Positions 1-6,522 are shown, counted from the first letter of the stretch. The stretch is 9,151 nucleotides of DNA from an uncultured Eubacteriales bacterium (GCA_900548615.1 URKW01000077.1:1-9151); one strand, 5' to 3'. A program made the numbers and translations. The notes: generated by a model not told the origin, from the letters alone.

Positions 1-110
1 GAGGGAGGTGTCTCGGCGTAAGCCGAGACGGAGGGAGAGATGGTAGCTCACTGCAACTCCGGTCTCTCCCCCAGTCACCTTCGGTGACAGCCCCCTCGTC
101 AGAGGGGGCC
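1..110. repeat. Cluster of REP-like hairpins downstream of nrdD
   Basis: This gene-free stretch is made almost entirely of inverted repeats. An 8-bp stem GTCTCGGC/GCCGAGAC (10-17 and 22-29) is capped by a GTAA (GNRA-type) tetraloop. GGGAGAGA (33-40) pairs with TCTCTCCC (63-70) across a 22-nt loop. GTCACC/GGTGAC (74-79 and 83-88) has a TTC loop. GCCCCCTC/GAGGGGGC (90-97 and 102-109) has a GTCA loop. Closely spaced compact hairpins in a GC-rich intergenic region are typical of dispersed palindromic repeats. No stem has a U-tract after it on either strand, so these are not classical terminators. Family membership is inferred, because no second copy of this exact sequence occurs in the window. 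Confidence 0.6.
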
Positions 111-149
111 TATGTATTGCGCCTTTTGCAGTATTTTCTTCACTTCCGG

Positions 150-175
150 AAAAAGCCCCCTAGAAGGGGGCTTTT
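150..175 (-). terminator. Rho-independent terminator of nrdD
   Basis: An 11-bp perfect stem (151-161 with 165-175) has a 3-nt loop. Read on the minus strand it is AAAAGCCCCCT, TCT, AGGGGGCTTTT, and the run of T continues to position 150. It lies about 26 nt after the nrdD stop codon. This position makes nrdD the last, and probably only, gene of its transcript. Confidence 0.9.
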
Positions 176-201
176 CGGTATCATATGAGAATCTCCGCAG
201 C

Positions 202-2586
202 TCAGTCGTTATACTCCGCGATGAACTTCCGCACCGCGCCGAGACCCACGTACTTGTCCTCCTCGCTGCCCACCACCAGCGTGGGAGCCTGACGGATGCC
301 AAGGCGCGCGGCCTCCTCGCCGTTCTCCTCCGCCAGCAGGCGGGTGAAGGGAATACCGGCCTCGGTCAGCAGCTTTTCCGCCTGCTTGCAGTTGGGGCAG
401 GTGCGGGTGGCAAACAGCTTTACTTCGCCGTGGGCGTTGTTGGCCGCTTCCGCCACAGGGGCGGCAGGCTGCTCCGGCTTCACCTCGGGGTGCAGCACGC
501 CCTGATGGGTCAGGTGGGAGTGGCCGATATCGTAGACCTTACGATCCTTGAACTCCTGCGCCTTGCCGTCGTTCCAGTTCTGCACCGGGCGGTAGTAGCC
601 AGTGATGCGGCTGTAGATCTCGGTGCGTTCGCCGCACTCGGGGCAGACAGACACCTCGCCGGACAGATAGCCGTGGTTCTTGCACACGGAATAGGTGGGG
701 GACAGGGTGTAGTAGGGCAGCTTATAGTTCTCGGCGATCTTGCGCACCAGCTGAGCCGCCGCCTTCCAATCCGGCAGCTTCTCGCCCAGGAAGGCGTGGA
801 ACACGGTGCCGGAGGTGTACAGGGTCTGCAAGTCGTCCTGCACGTCCAGCGCGGAGAAAATGTCCTCCGTGTAGCCCACAGGCAGGTGGCTGGAGTTGGT
901 GTAGTAGGGGGTGCCGTTCTCGTTGGCGGTGATGATGTCGGGATAGTGCTTCTTGTCGTGCTTGGCGAAGCGGTAGGTGGTGGACTCGGCAGGGGTGGCC
1001 TCCAGATTGTACAGGTCGCCGTACTGCTCCTGATAGTCGCTGAGACGCTCCCGCATGTGGTTCAGCACGTCCTTGGCGAAAGCCTGCGTCTCGGGATGGG
1101 TCAGATCCTTCCGCAGCCAGTTGGCGTTCAGTCCCACCTCGTTCATGCCGATCAGGCCGATGGTGGAGAAGTGGTTGTCGAAGGTGCCCAGATACCGCTT
1201 GGTGTAGGGATACAGGCCGGCGTTCAGCAGCTTGGTGATAACGGTGCGCTTGGTTTTCAGGGAACGGGCGGCAATGTCCATCAGCTTGTCCAGTCGGGCA
1301 TAGAAGTCGGCCTCGTTCTCCGCCAGATAGGCGATGCGGGGCAGGTTGATGGTGACCACGCCCACGGAGCCGGTGGACTCGCCGGAGCCAAAGAAGCCGC
1401 CGGACTTCTTCCGCAGCTCGCGCAGGTCAAGGCGCAGGCGGCAGCACATGGAGCGCACGTCGTTGGGCTCCATATCGGAGTTGATGTAGTTGGAGAAGTA
1501 GGGCGTGCCGTACTTGGCGGTCATCTCAAACAGCAGCTTGTTGTTCTCGCTCTCGCTCCAGTCGAAGTCGCGGGTGATGGAATAGGTGGGAATGGGGTAC
1601 TGGAAGCCCCGGCCGTTGGCGTCGCCCTCGATCATGATCTCGATGAAGGCCTTGTTCACCATGTCCATTTCCTTCTGGCAGTCGCCATAGGTAAACTCAC
1701 GCTCCCGGCCGCCCACGATGGCGGGCTGATCCGCCAGATCGCGGGGCACCGTCCAGTCCAGCGTGATGTTGCTGAAGGGGGCCTGCGTACCCCAGCGGGA
1801 GGGGGTGTTGACGCCGTAGACGAAGGACTGGATGCACTGCTTGACTTCCTTCTGGGTCAGGTTGTCCACCTTGACAAAGGGAGCCAGATAGGTATCGAAG
1901 GAGGAGAACGCCTGCGCGCCCGCCCACTCGTTCTGCATGATGCCCAGGAAGTTCACCATCTGGTTGCACAGGGTGCTCAGATGGCTGGCGGGGGAGGACG
2001 TGATCTTGCCGACCACGCCGCCCAGACCCTCCTGGATCAGCTGCTTCAGGCTCCAACCGGCACAATAGCCGGTCAGCATGCTCAGATCGTGCAGGTGCAG
2101 GTCGGCGTTGCGGTGCGCCTCGGCCACCTCGGGGTCATAGATCTCGCTGAGCCAGTAGTTGGCGGTGATAGCGCCGGAGTTGGACAGGATCAGACCGCCC
2201 ACGGAATAGGTAACGGTGGAGTTCTCCTTCACCCGCCAGTCGTTGATCTGCAAATAGTTGTCCACCAGATCCTTGTAGTTCAGCAGAGCGCTGCCCACGT
2301 TGCGGACCTTCTCCCGCTGCTTGCGGTACAGGATGTAGGCCTTGGCCACGTCGGCGTAGCCCGCCTCGCTCAGCACCTTTTCCACACAGTCCTGAATATC
2401 CTCAACGGCCACCAGCTCGTCCTTGATCTTCGGCTCGAACTCCGCCGTGACCCGCAGGGCCAGCATGTCCATGACGCTGGGATGATACTGCTTGCCCATG
2501 GCGTCAAAGGCCTTGGTAATGGCAGAGCTGATCTTGGCGATATCAAATTCAGCGATAGTTCCGTCTCGTTTCGTCACCCGGTACAT
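202..2586 (-). CDS. nrdD: Anaerobic (class III) ribonucleoside-triphosphate reductase with C-terminal glutaredoxin-like domain
   Basis: This cytosolic glycyl-radical enzyme reduces ribonucleoside triphosphates to dNTPs without oxygen. Residues about 1-92 form an ATP-cone allosteric domain (start MYRVTKRDGTIAEFDIAKIS). The catalytic barrel follows, with a conserved MCCRLRLD at about 380-387 that probably holds the thiyl-radical cysteine. A zinc site is visible as CKNHG (635-639) and CPECG (648-652), followed by the glycyl-radical loop RITGYY with Gly about 663. In most NrdD proteins the sequence ends soon after this loop. Here a Pro/Ala-rich linker (about 700-720) leads to a 74-residue glutaredoxin/NrdH-like domain with a CPNC redox motif (730-733) and APTLVV. 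The start is supported by AAGGAGGATC 7 nt upstream. The activase gene nrdG is not adjacent, since a terminator follows. The enzyme identity is secure; the role of the fused domain as internal reductant is inferred. Confidence 0.97.
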   Translation of the reverse strand: MYRVTKRDGTIAEFDIAKISSAITKAFDAMGKQYHPSVMDMLALRVTAEFEPKIKDELVAVEDIQDCVEKVLSEAGYADVAKAYILYRKQREKVRNVGSALLNYKDLVDNYLQINDWRVKENSTVTYSVGGLILSNSGAITANYWLSEIYDPEVAEAHRNADLHLHDLSMLTGYCAGWSLKQLIQEGLGGVVGKITSSPASHLSTLCNQMVNFLGIMQNEWAGAQAFSSFDTYLAPFVKVDNLTQKEVKQCIQSFVYGVNTPSRWGTQAPFSNITLDWTVPRDLADQPAIVGGREREFTYGDCQKEMDMVNKAFIEIMIEGDANGRGFQYPIPTYSITRDFDWSESENNKLLFEMTAKYGTPYFSNYINSDMEPNDVRSMCCRLRLDLRELRKKSGGFFGSGESTGSVGVVTINLPRIAYLAENEADFYARLDKLMDIAARSLKTKRTVITKLLNAGLYPYTKRYLGTFDNHFSTIGLIGMNEVGLNANWLRKDLTHPETQAFAKDVLNHMRERLSDYQEQYGDLYNLEATPAESTTYRFAKHDKKHYPDIITANENGTPYYTNSSHLPVGYTEDIFSALDVQDDLQTLYTSGTVFHAFLGEKLPDWKAAAQLVRKIAENYKLPYYTLSPTYSVCKNHGYLSGEVSVCPECGERTEIYSRITGYYRPVQNWNDGKAQEFKDRKVYDIGHSHLTHQGVLHPEVKPEQPAAPVAEAANNAHGEVKLFATRTCPNCKQAEKLLTEAGIPFTRLLAEENGEEAARLGIRQAPTLVVGSEEDKYVGLGAVRKFIAEYND

Positions 2587-2668
2587 GTGATGATCCTCCT
2601 TCTCTCGTATGCAGCGCCCCTGAGGGCAGAAAATAAAATGGCATGCAGCTTGTGGGGCTGTATTTCCA

Positions 2669-2696
2669 AGTATACCACATATATGGGTCTTGTCAA
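2669..2696 (-). promoter_or_regulatory. Sigma-A-type promoter of nrdD
   Basis: On the minus strand TTGACA (2691-2696) is a perfect -35 and TATACT (2669-2674) a 5/6 -10 element, separated by 16 nt. The start of transcription would lie near 2662, giving a 5' leader of about 75 nt before the nrdD ATG. The spacer is occupied by one of two NrdR-like palindromes, which suggests repression by blocking RNA polymerase. Confidence 0.8.
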
Positions 2697-2717
2697 GGCG
2701 AAAAACCTATATCTGGT
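2674..2717 (-). promoter_or_regulatory. Tandem candidate NrdR boxes in the nrdD promoter
   Basis: Two AT-centred palindromes share the ends ACC...GGT: ACCACATATATGGGT (2674-2688) and ACCTATATCTGGT (2705-2717), with centres 30 bp apart. NrdR, the ATP/dATP-sensing repressor of ribonucleotide reductase genes, typically binds two 16-bp boxes spaced about three helical turns apart, often overlapping the promoter. Here the first site lies between -35 and -10 and the second just upstream of -35. The match to the published consensus is partial, so the identity of the binding protein is inferred from layout plus the target gene. Confidence 0.5.
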
Positions 2718-2745
2718 ATATAAGATTTTTTAATAATCACAAGAT

Positions 2746-2780
2746 ATGGGCATGGCCGTCCTTGGAACAGCCATGCCCAT
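2746..2780. other. Perfect 11-bp hairpin between the XRE gene and nrdD
   Basis: ATGGGCATGGC (2746-2756) and GCCATGCCCAT (2770-2780) are perfectly complementary across a 13-nt loop. The hairpin lies about 30 nt after the stop of the minus-strand XRE gene and about 50 nt before the nrdD -35. It could insulate nrdD from XRE transcription. Neither side has an immediate U-tract, so a classical intrinsic terminator is doubtful. Confidence 0.55.
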
Positions 2781-2809
2781 TGTGTCGTATTTCCCAGCGT
2801 TGCCGCGGT

Positions 2810-3037
2810 TTACAGCGGCCCGCCGCTTTTCGTGGGATCGTTGCTGCGGCCCAGCAGATAGTCGGTGCTGACGTGGTAATACTCCGCCAGCTTGATCAAA
2901 TGTCGCACCGGCAGCTCGTTGGCGCCCCGCTCGTACCGGGCGTACATGGTCTGGGACGTGCCCAGCACATCGGCAATATTCTGTTGCGTTTTGTCGTGAT
3001 CTTCTCTCAGGTCACGCAATCTGCGCCGATAGTCCAT
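2810..3037 (-). CDS. Small XRE-family (Cro/CI-type) helix-turn-helix regulator
   Basis: This 75-aa protein is essentially one DNA-binding domain. The helix-turn-helix spans about residues 18-38 (QQNIADVLGTSQTMYARYERG), followed by the third and fourth helices with the typical LIKLAEYYHVSTDYLLGR ending. It has no sensor or oligomerisation domain, so it is probably a stand-alone dimeric repressor. The start ATG is supported by GGGAG 9 nt upstream; that site lies in the loop of a 10-bp inverted repeat. A 53-aa ORF is divergently transcribed about 126 bp away, and palindromes lie between them. This arrangement is typical of an autoregulated repressor controlling a divergent promoter. nrdD lies downstream but has its own promoter, so a role in nrdD control is not implied. 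The targets are unknown. Confidence 0.9.
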   Translation of the reverse strand: MDYRRRLRDLREDHDKTQQNIADVLGTSQTMYARYERGANELPVRHLIKLAEYYHVSTDYLLGRSNDPTKSGGPL

Positions 3038-3062
3038 ACTGCACGTCTCCCTCGTGCAGTAT
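3036..3062 (-). promoter_or_regulatory. 10-bp inverted repeat enclosing the XRE ribosome binding site
   Basis: ATACTGCACG (3036-3045) and CGTGCAGTAT (3053-3062) are perfectly complementary with a 7-nt loop. On the minus-strand mRNA the loop is AGGGAGA, which contains the Shine-Dalgarno sequence. The last two bases of the stem are the A and U of the XRE start codon. It may act as DNA, as an operator for the XRE dimer, or as an RNA hairpin limiting translation. The half-motif CGTGCA recurs at 3072-3077, which favours a DNA-binding role. Confidence 0.65.
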
Positions 3063-3074
3063 TTTAATTAACGT

Positions 3075-3125
3075 GCAAAAAGATGTTGAACTTTAGTAAA
3101 TATCTTTACTAAACAATCTTTTTGC
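3075..3125. promoter_or_regulatory. Nested AT-rich palindrome between XRE and the divergent 53-aa ORF
   Basis: The core is TTTAGTAAA (3092-3100), TATC, TTTACTAAA (3105-3113), a perfect 9-bp inverted repeat. It is flanked by a second perfect 10-bp pair, GCAAAAAGAT (3075-3084) and ATCTTTTTGC (3116-3125). The core has the size and symmetry of an operator for a dimeric Cro/CI-type repressor and lies between the two divergent genes. A -10-like TACAAT (3138-3143) just to the right could serve the plus-strand ORF, though no convincing -35 is seen. Binding by the neighbouring XRE protein is inferred. Confidence 0.55.
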
Positions 3126-3163
3126 TTAGAAATTTGATACAATAGCACAAAAGGAGGGAGACT

Positions 3164-3325
3164 ATGCCGGATTATCGCAAGATGTATTTGACGCTGTTCG
3201 ACGCGGTGGAGCGCACCCTGGAAGTGCTGGACGCCCCGGAGCAGGACACGGCCCTTGCCAAAGACCTGCTGATCGCGGCCCAGCAGACCTGCGAGGATAT
3301 TTACGTGGACACCGCGGAGGGGTGA
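3164..3325 (+). CDS. 53-aa conserved-type small protein, divergent from XRE
   Basis: This short ORF starts MPDYRKMYLTLFDAVERTLE and ends TAEG. It has a textbook ribosome binding site, AAGGAGGG (3151-3158), with AGGAGG 6 nt before the ATG, and it is the only plus-strand gene in the window. The sequence is acidic and predicted helical (LFDAVERTLEVL, AKDLLIAAQQTCEDIY). It has no signal peptide, membrane segment or metal-binding cysteine pair. From memory, similar 45-55-aa proteins with a YLTLFNAV-like start occur next to XRE regulators in Clostridia and their prophages; I cannot check this here. Function is unknown. The pairing with the XRE gene suggests a jointly controlled regulatory or mobile-element-derived unit. 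Confidence 0.75.
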   Translation: MPDYRKMYLTLFDAVERTLEVLDAPEQDTALAKDLLIAAQQTCEDIYVDTAEG

Positions 3326-3339
3326 TATTCCATCGGCGT

Positions 3340-3471
3340 GCGGGCAGAGTCGCCCGCCCCTACAGCGGTATAACATACCCGCCTCGTCTATCGTGCGGCG
3401 GGGTGAGGTCACCCCGCCCTACAAAGCGGTACGGTATAACCTTTCGTAGGGCGGCATGACCACATGCCGCC
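3340..3471. repeat. Array of three GC-rich hairpin repeats
   Basis: The 250 bp between the 53-aa ORF and the HPr gene holds three hairpins. They are GCGGGC/GCCCGC (3340-3345 and 3352-3357), GGCGGGGTGA/TCACCCCGCC (3397-3406 and 3409-3418) and GGCGGCATG/CATGCCGCC (3450-3458 and 3463-3471). The first two are followed by related linkers, CCTACAGCGGTATAAC (3359-3374) and CCTACAAAGCGGTACGGTA (3418-3436). The third is preceded by TTTCGTAGG (3442-3450), an inverted form of the linker start. TTCGTAGGG recurs at 6483-6491. The units look like a dispersed palindromic repeat family with two units in one orientation and one reversed. No coding sequence is seen. Confidence 0.65.
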
Positions 3472-3528
3472 GTGCCGGGCTTACGCCCTCTCCGCAGCAA
3501 CATACAAAAAGCTTCTGTATCCCCGCAA

Positions 3529-3564
3529 AAAAATACGCCTGACCCACCGGTCAGGCGTATTTTT
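3529..3564 (-). terminator. Strong terminator of the HPr gene (possibly bidirectional)
   Basis: A 16-bp stem (3529-3544 with 3549-3564) surrounds a CACC loop. On the minus strand the stem ends in a run of seven T (3533-3527); on the plus strand it ends in five T (3560-3564). It begins 11 nt after the HPr stop codon. The symmetric A and T tracts allow termination in both directions, which would also block plus-strand readthrough from the 53-aa ORF into HPr. Confidence 0.93.
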
Positions 3565-3575
3565 GTCGTCAGATG

Positions 3576-3839
3576 TTACTCGCCCAGCTGATGCTCGATC
3601 AGCTCACTCAGCGCGTCCACGGCGGCGTTCTCGTCACTGCCGTCGGCGATCAGGGTGATGGTGGTACCCTTCACGATGCCCAGACTCAGCACGCCCAGCA
3701 GGCTCTTGGCGTTCACGCGGCGTTCTTCCTTTTCCACCCAGATGCCGCTCTTGAACTCATTGGCCTTCTGAATAAAATAGGTGGCGGGTCTGGCGTGCAG
3801 GCCAACCTCGTTATTCACGGTAACTTCCTTTGTATACAT
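3576..3839 (-). CDS. ptsH: HPr family phosphocarrier protein
   Basis: This 87-aa protein has the normal length and layout of HPr, the small cytosolic phosphocarrier of the sugar phosphotransferase system. The PEP-dependent phosphorylation site is His15 in GLHARPA (13-19). The regulatory HPr-kinase site Ser46 is present in VNAKSLLGVLSLGI (42-55). Both sites are intact, so it could carry phosphate from Enzyme I to Enzyme II and also act as the CcpA co-effector in catabolite repression. Crh-type paralogues lack His15, so Crh is unlikely. AAGGAG lies 8 nt before the start. It has its own promoter and terminator, so it is transcribed alone, and no ptsI is adjacent. A role in general PTS or mainly in regulation cannot be decided from the window. 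Confidence 0.95.
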   Translation of the reverse strand: MYTKEVTVNNEVGLHARPATYFIQKANEFKSGIWVEKEERRVNAKSLLGVLSLGIVKGTTITLIADGSDENAAVDALSELIEHQLGE

Positions 3840-3897
3840 TGTCCGTTCTCCTTCACGTCAGAATCTCGGCCCCTACGCCGATACTCACACTATTACT

Positions 3898-3925
3898 ATT
3901 ATATCGAAACGGTGGCATAATGCAA
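3898..3925 (-). promoter_or_regulatory. Promoter of the HPr gene
   Basis: On the minus strand TATAAT (3898-3903) is a perfect -10. TTGCAT (3920-3925) is a partial -35, 16 nt upstream. It lies between the mutS2 stop (4001) and the HPr start (3839), giving a leader of roughly 50 nt. No clear terminator follows mutS2, so some readthrough from mutS2 is possible. Confidence 0.75.
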
Positions 3926-4000
3926 TAGCTATTCCCACAAAATATCAACGCCCACCAAAGAAAATGAGTGTGAAAACTGTCATATCCGCCAAAAGACGAC

Positions 4001-6403
4001 TTATTTCAGCTCCACCACCGTGACGCCGGCCTCGCCCTCGCCATAGCGGCCCAGCCGGAAGGACTTCACCGCCCGGTTCCGCTTCAGCATCTCGTGCACC
4101 GCCTTGCGCAGCGCGCCGGTACCCTTGCCGTGGATGATGGTCACGGTGCCTAGCTTGGCCATGACGGCGGCGTCGATGTAGTTCTCCACCACGCTCTCGG
4201 CCTCCAGCGTCTCCATGCCACGAATGTCCAGCTCCGATGCGGCACGGGCCGCCAGTTGAATTTGCGGCGACACGTTTTTTCGCTGGGCGGCAGCCGCCTG
4301 CTTCTTCCGCTTTTCGATCTCCTCGGCGGATTCCAGCAGCCGCACCTGTCCGGCCTTCACGGTCATTTTCATCTTTCCGGCCTGCAGCAGCATAGAGCCG
4401 TCGCCGTTGACGTTCAGCACCGTGGCGGCAGTTTTCACTCCCGCCAGCTCCACCAGATCACCCACGGCGATGGGGCGGCTGGGCGCAGGTGCTTCCGGTT
4501 CCTGATCCCGGCTGTGCAGCACCGCCTCCGCTTCCTTCAAGTCGTGGCGGATGGCGGCCTTGGCGTCGTTCACTTGCTGAAAGTTGGCGGCGCGGGTCTG
4601 CTGCTTCCGCAGTTCCTCCAGCTGGGCAAAGATCTCCTCCGTTTTCTGCTGAGCCTCCCGCACGATGCGCTTGGCCTCGGCCTCGCCCTTGGCCCGGGCG
4701 TTCTCCTTGGCCTTTTCCATCTGCTCCCGGAAGATACGTGCCTTGCGGGCGTCCTCCTCACGCTGCTGCCACAGGCGGTTGGCCTCGGTCTGGGCCTTTT
4801 CCAGCCGTTGCCGCTTCTCCTCCAGCTGGGCCAGCACGTCCTCAAACCGGAGGGATTCGCTGTCCATCTGGGCCTTGGCGTCGGCGATAACGCTCTCGTC
4901 CAGTCCCAGCCGCCGGGAGATGGCGAAGGCATTGGACTTGCCGGGGATGCCCACCAGCAGACGGTAGGTGGGCCGCAGCGTCTGCACGTCGAATTCGCAG
5001 CTGGCGTTCTCCACTCCCGCCGTGGTCATGGCGAAGGTTTTCAGCTCCGCGTAGTGGGTGGTGGCGGCGATCAGCGCGCCCTTTGACCGGGCGTGCTGGA
5101 TAATGGCGATGGCCAGCGCCGCACCCTCCACCGGGTCGGTGCCCGCGCCCAGCTCGTCGAACAAAATCAGGCTGTCGTCGTCCGCCTGCCGCAGAATTTC
5201 CACCGTGTTGGACATGTGGGCGGAGAAGGTGGACAGGCTCTGCTCGATGGACTGCTCGTCGCCTACATCCGCCAGAATCCGGTCAAATACCCGCACCGTG
5301 GAGCCGCTGTCGGCGGGAATGTGCAAGCCGCACTGAGCCATCAGGCATAAAAGCCCCAGGGTTTTCAGCGTCACCGTCTTGCCGCCGGTGTTGGGGCCGG
5401 TGATCACCAGCGTGTCATAGTCGCCGCCCAGCTCCACCGTCACCGGCACGGCCTTGGCCTGATCCAGCAGGGGATGCCGCGCCCGTTTCAGCGATATCGC
5501 GCCCTTGCGCACTACCTCCGGGCGGCTGGCGTTCATGGTGTAGCTCAGCTGGGCCCGGGCAAAGATCATGTCCAGATGCACCAGCATGTCATAGTCCAGC
5601 AGGATGTACTCCATGGCGTCGGCGCACTGGGCGGAAAGCTCCCGCAGAATGCGCTCGATCTCCTTTTCCTCCCGGGCCTCCAGCTCCTTCAGCTCGTTGT
5701 TGGCCTGCACCACCCCCATAGGCTCCACAAACAGCGTGGCACCGGAGGAGGAAATGTCGTGTACCAGTCCCGGCAGGCTGCCCTTGCATTCCGCCTTCAC
5801 TGGCACCACGAACCGCCCGTCCCGCTGGGTGATGAGGGCCTCCTGCAATACCTTGGCGTAGGAGGGGGAGGAGATGATCTTCTGCAGGATCTGCCGTCCC
5901 TTGCTGGCGGCGATCCGCATTTTTCGCCGGATATCCGTCAGCTCGGCGCTGGCGGTGTCGGCGATGGTCTCCTCGTCCAGAATGGCCCCGTGGATGCGAT
6001 CCTCCAGATATTTGTTGGTGTGCAGGGCGCTGAAAAACCGGTCGATGGCCGTGGCCTCGCCCTTGCGCTCCTCGTCGTATTCATAGACTCGCCGGGCCGC
6101 CGTCAGCAGTCCCGCGATGTTCAGCAGCTCGCGGGTGTTCAGCATGCCGCCCCGGTCGGCTCTCGCCAGCGGCTCGGACACATCCTTCACCCCAGAAAAG
6201 CTGGGGGAGCCGTACAGTCCCAGCCGCTCCTTGGCCGCGTCCGTCTCGTCTAAAAGCCGCAGCACCTCCTGCCGCTCTGTGGCGGGCATGATATGGCGGC
6301 TCTTTTCCCGCGCCGCCTCGCTGACGGCCTTGGCCGACAGCATCTCCAACACCGCCGGCAGTTCCAGCGTCCGTATGGATTTTTCAAATAATTCACTCAT
6401 CAT
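4001..6403 (-). CDS. mutS2: MutS2 family ATPase/endonuclease (ribosome rescue and recombination control)
   Basis: At 800 aa this matches full-length MutS2. It lacks the N-terminal mismatch-recognition domain of MutS. Visible parts are the helical core and clamp (about 1-320), the ABC-type ATPase with Walker A GPNTGGKT (336-343), signature region STFSAHM (391-397) and Walker B LILFDELGAGTDP (412-424). A long Glu/Lys/Gln-rich coiled coil (about 515-610), a KOW-like segment (about 641-690) and a C-terminal Smr domain (725-800) with LDIRG and HGKGTG follow. Family knowledge: MutS2 dimers suppress homologous recombination in some species and in Bacillus subtilis split collided ribosomes. There are two adjacent ATG codons. 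AAGGAT lies 5 nt from the first (6403) and 8 nt from the second (6400), so the second may be the real start. A 588-nt repeat-filled gap separates it from recO, which implies an independent promoter that I could not identify. Confidence 0.96.
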   Translation of the reverse strand: MMSELFEKSIRTLELPAVLEMLSAKAVSEAAREKSRHIMPATERQEVLRLLDETDAAKERLGLYGSPSFSGVKDVSEPLARADRGGMLNTRELLNIAGLLTAARRVYEYDEERKGEATAIDRFFSALHTNKYLEDRIHGAILDEETIADTASAELTDIRRKMRIAASKGRQILQKIISSPSYAKVLQEALITQRDGRFVVPVKAECKGSLPGLVHDISSSGATLFVEPMGVVQANNELKELEAREEKEIERILRELSAQCADAMEYILLDYDMLVHLDMIFARAQLSYTMNASRPEVVRKGAISLKRARHPLLDQAKAVPVTVELGGDYDTLVITGPNTGGKTVTLKTLGLLCLMAQCGLHIPADSGSTVRVFDRILADVGDEQSIEQSLSTFSAHMSNTVEILRQADDDSLILFDELGAGTDPVEGAALAIAIIQHARSKGALIAATTHYAELKTFAMTTAGVENASCEFDVQTLRPTYRLLVGIPGKSNAFAISRRLGLDESVIADAKAQMDSESLRFEDVLAQLEEKRQRLEKAQTEANRLWQQREEDARKARIFREQMEKAKENARAKGEAEAKRIVREAQQKTEEIFAQLEELRKQQTRAANFQQVNDAKAAIRHDLKEAEAVLHSRDQEPEAPAPSRPIAVGDLVELAGVKTAATVLNVNGDGSMLLQAGKMKMTVKAGQVRLLESAEEIEKRKKQAAAAQRKNVSPQIQLAARAASELDIRGMETLEAESVVENYIDAAVMAKLGTVTIIHGKGTGALRKAVHEMLKRNRAVKSFRLGRYGEGEAGVTVVELK

Positions 6404-6482
6404 GTTGTATCCTTGGTCAATACCTCTTTTGTTGGTAAACGTAATTTATTATGCGGCGCAATGCAACGGCTTCTTGTACCCA

Positions 6483-6510
6483 TTCGTAGGGGCCGGCGTC
6501 CCCGACGGCC
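6483..6510 (+). repeat. TTCGTAGGG-type hairpin repeat
   Basis: TTCGTAGGGGCC (6483-6494) opens a short imperfect hairpin, CGTC/GACG around a CCC loop (6497-6507) with flanking GGC/GCC. The opening TTCGTAGGG is identical to the start of the third unit in the array at 3340-3471 (TTCGTAGGG, 3443-3451). This suggests a second location of the same dispersed repeat family, next to the large palindrome. Confidence 0.45.
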
Positions 6511-6522
6511 CGTTTTGGGGAA

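Noticed and set aside
112..2733. An 873-aa open frame on the plus strand opposite nrdD
   Set aside because: It is the antisense shadow of nrdD: GC-rich codon use keeps the opposite frame open. The translation is low-complexity (Val/Leu/Gly/Gln/His rich), has no domain, and runs through the nrdD promoter and terminator.
3068..3412. A 114-aa minus-strand frame
   Set aside because: It overlaps the well-supported 53-aa plus-strand ORF, the palindromes and two repeats. It has no recognisable protein pattern.
3340..3471. Possible small CRISPR array
   Set aside because: The three units differ in stem sequence and spacing, one is inverted, and there are no uniform repeats or spacers and no cas genes.
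4256..6253. Plus-strand frames of 276 and 259 aa opposite mutS2
   Set aside because: Antisense shadows within the clear MutS2 coding frame.
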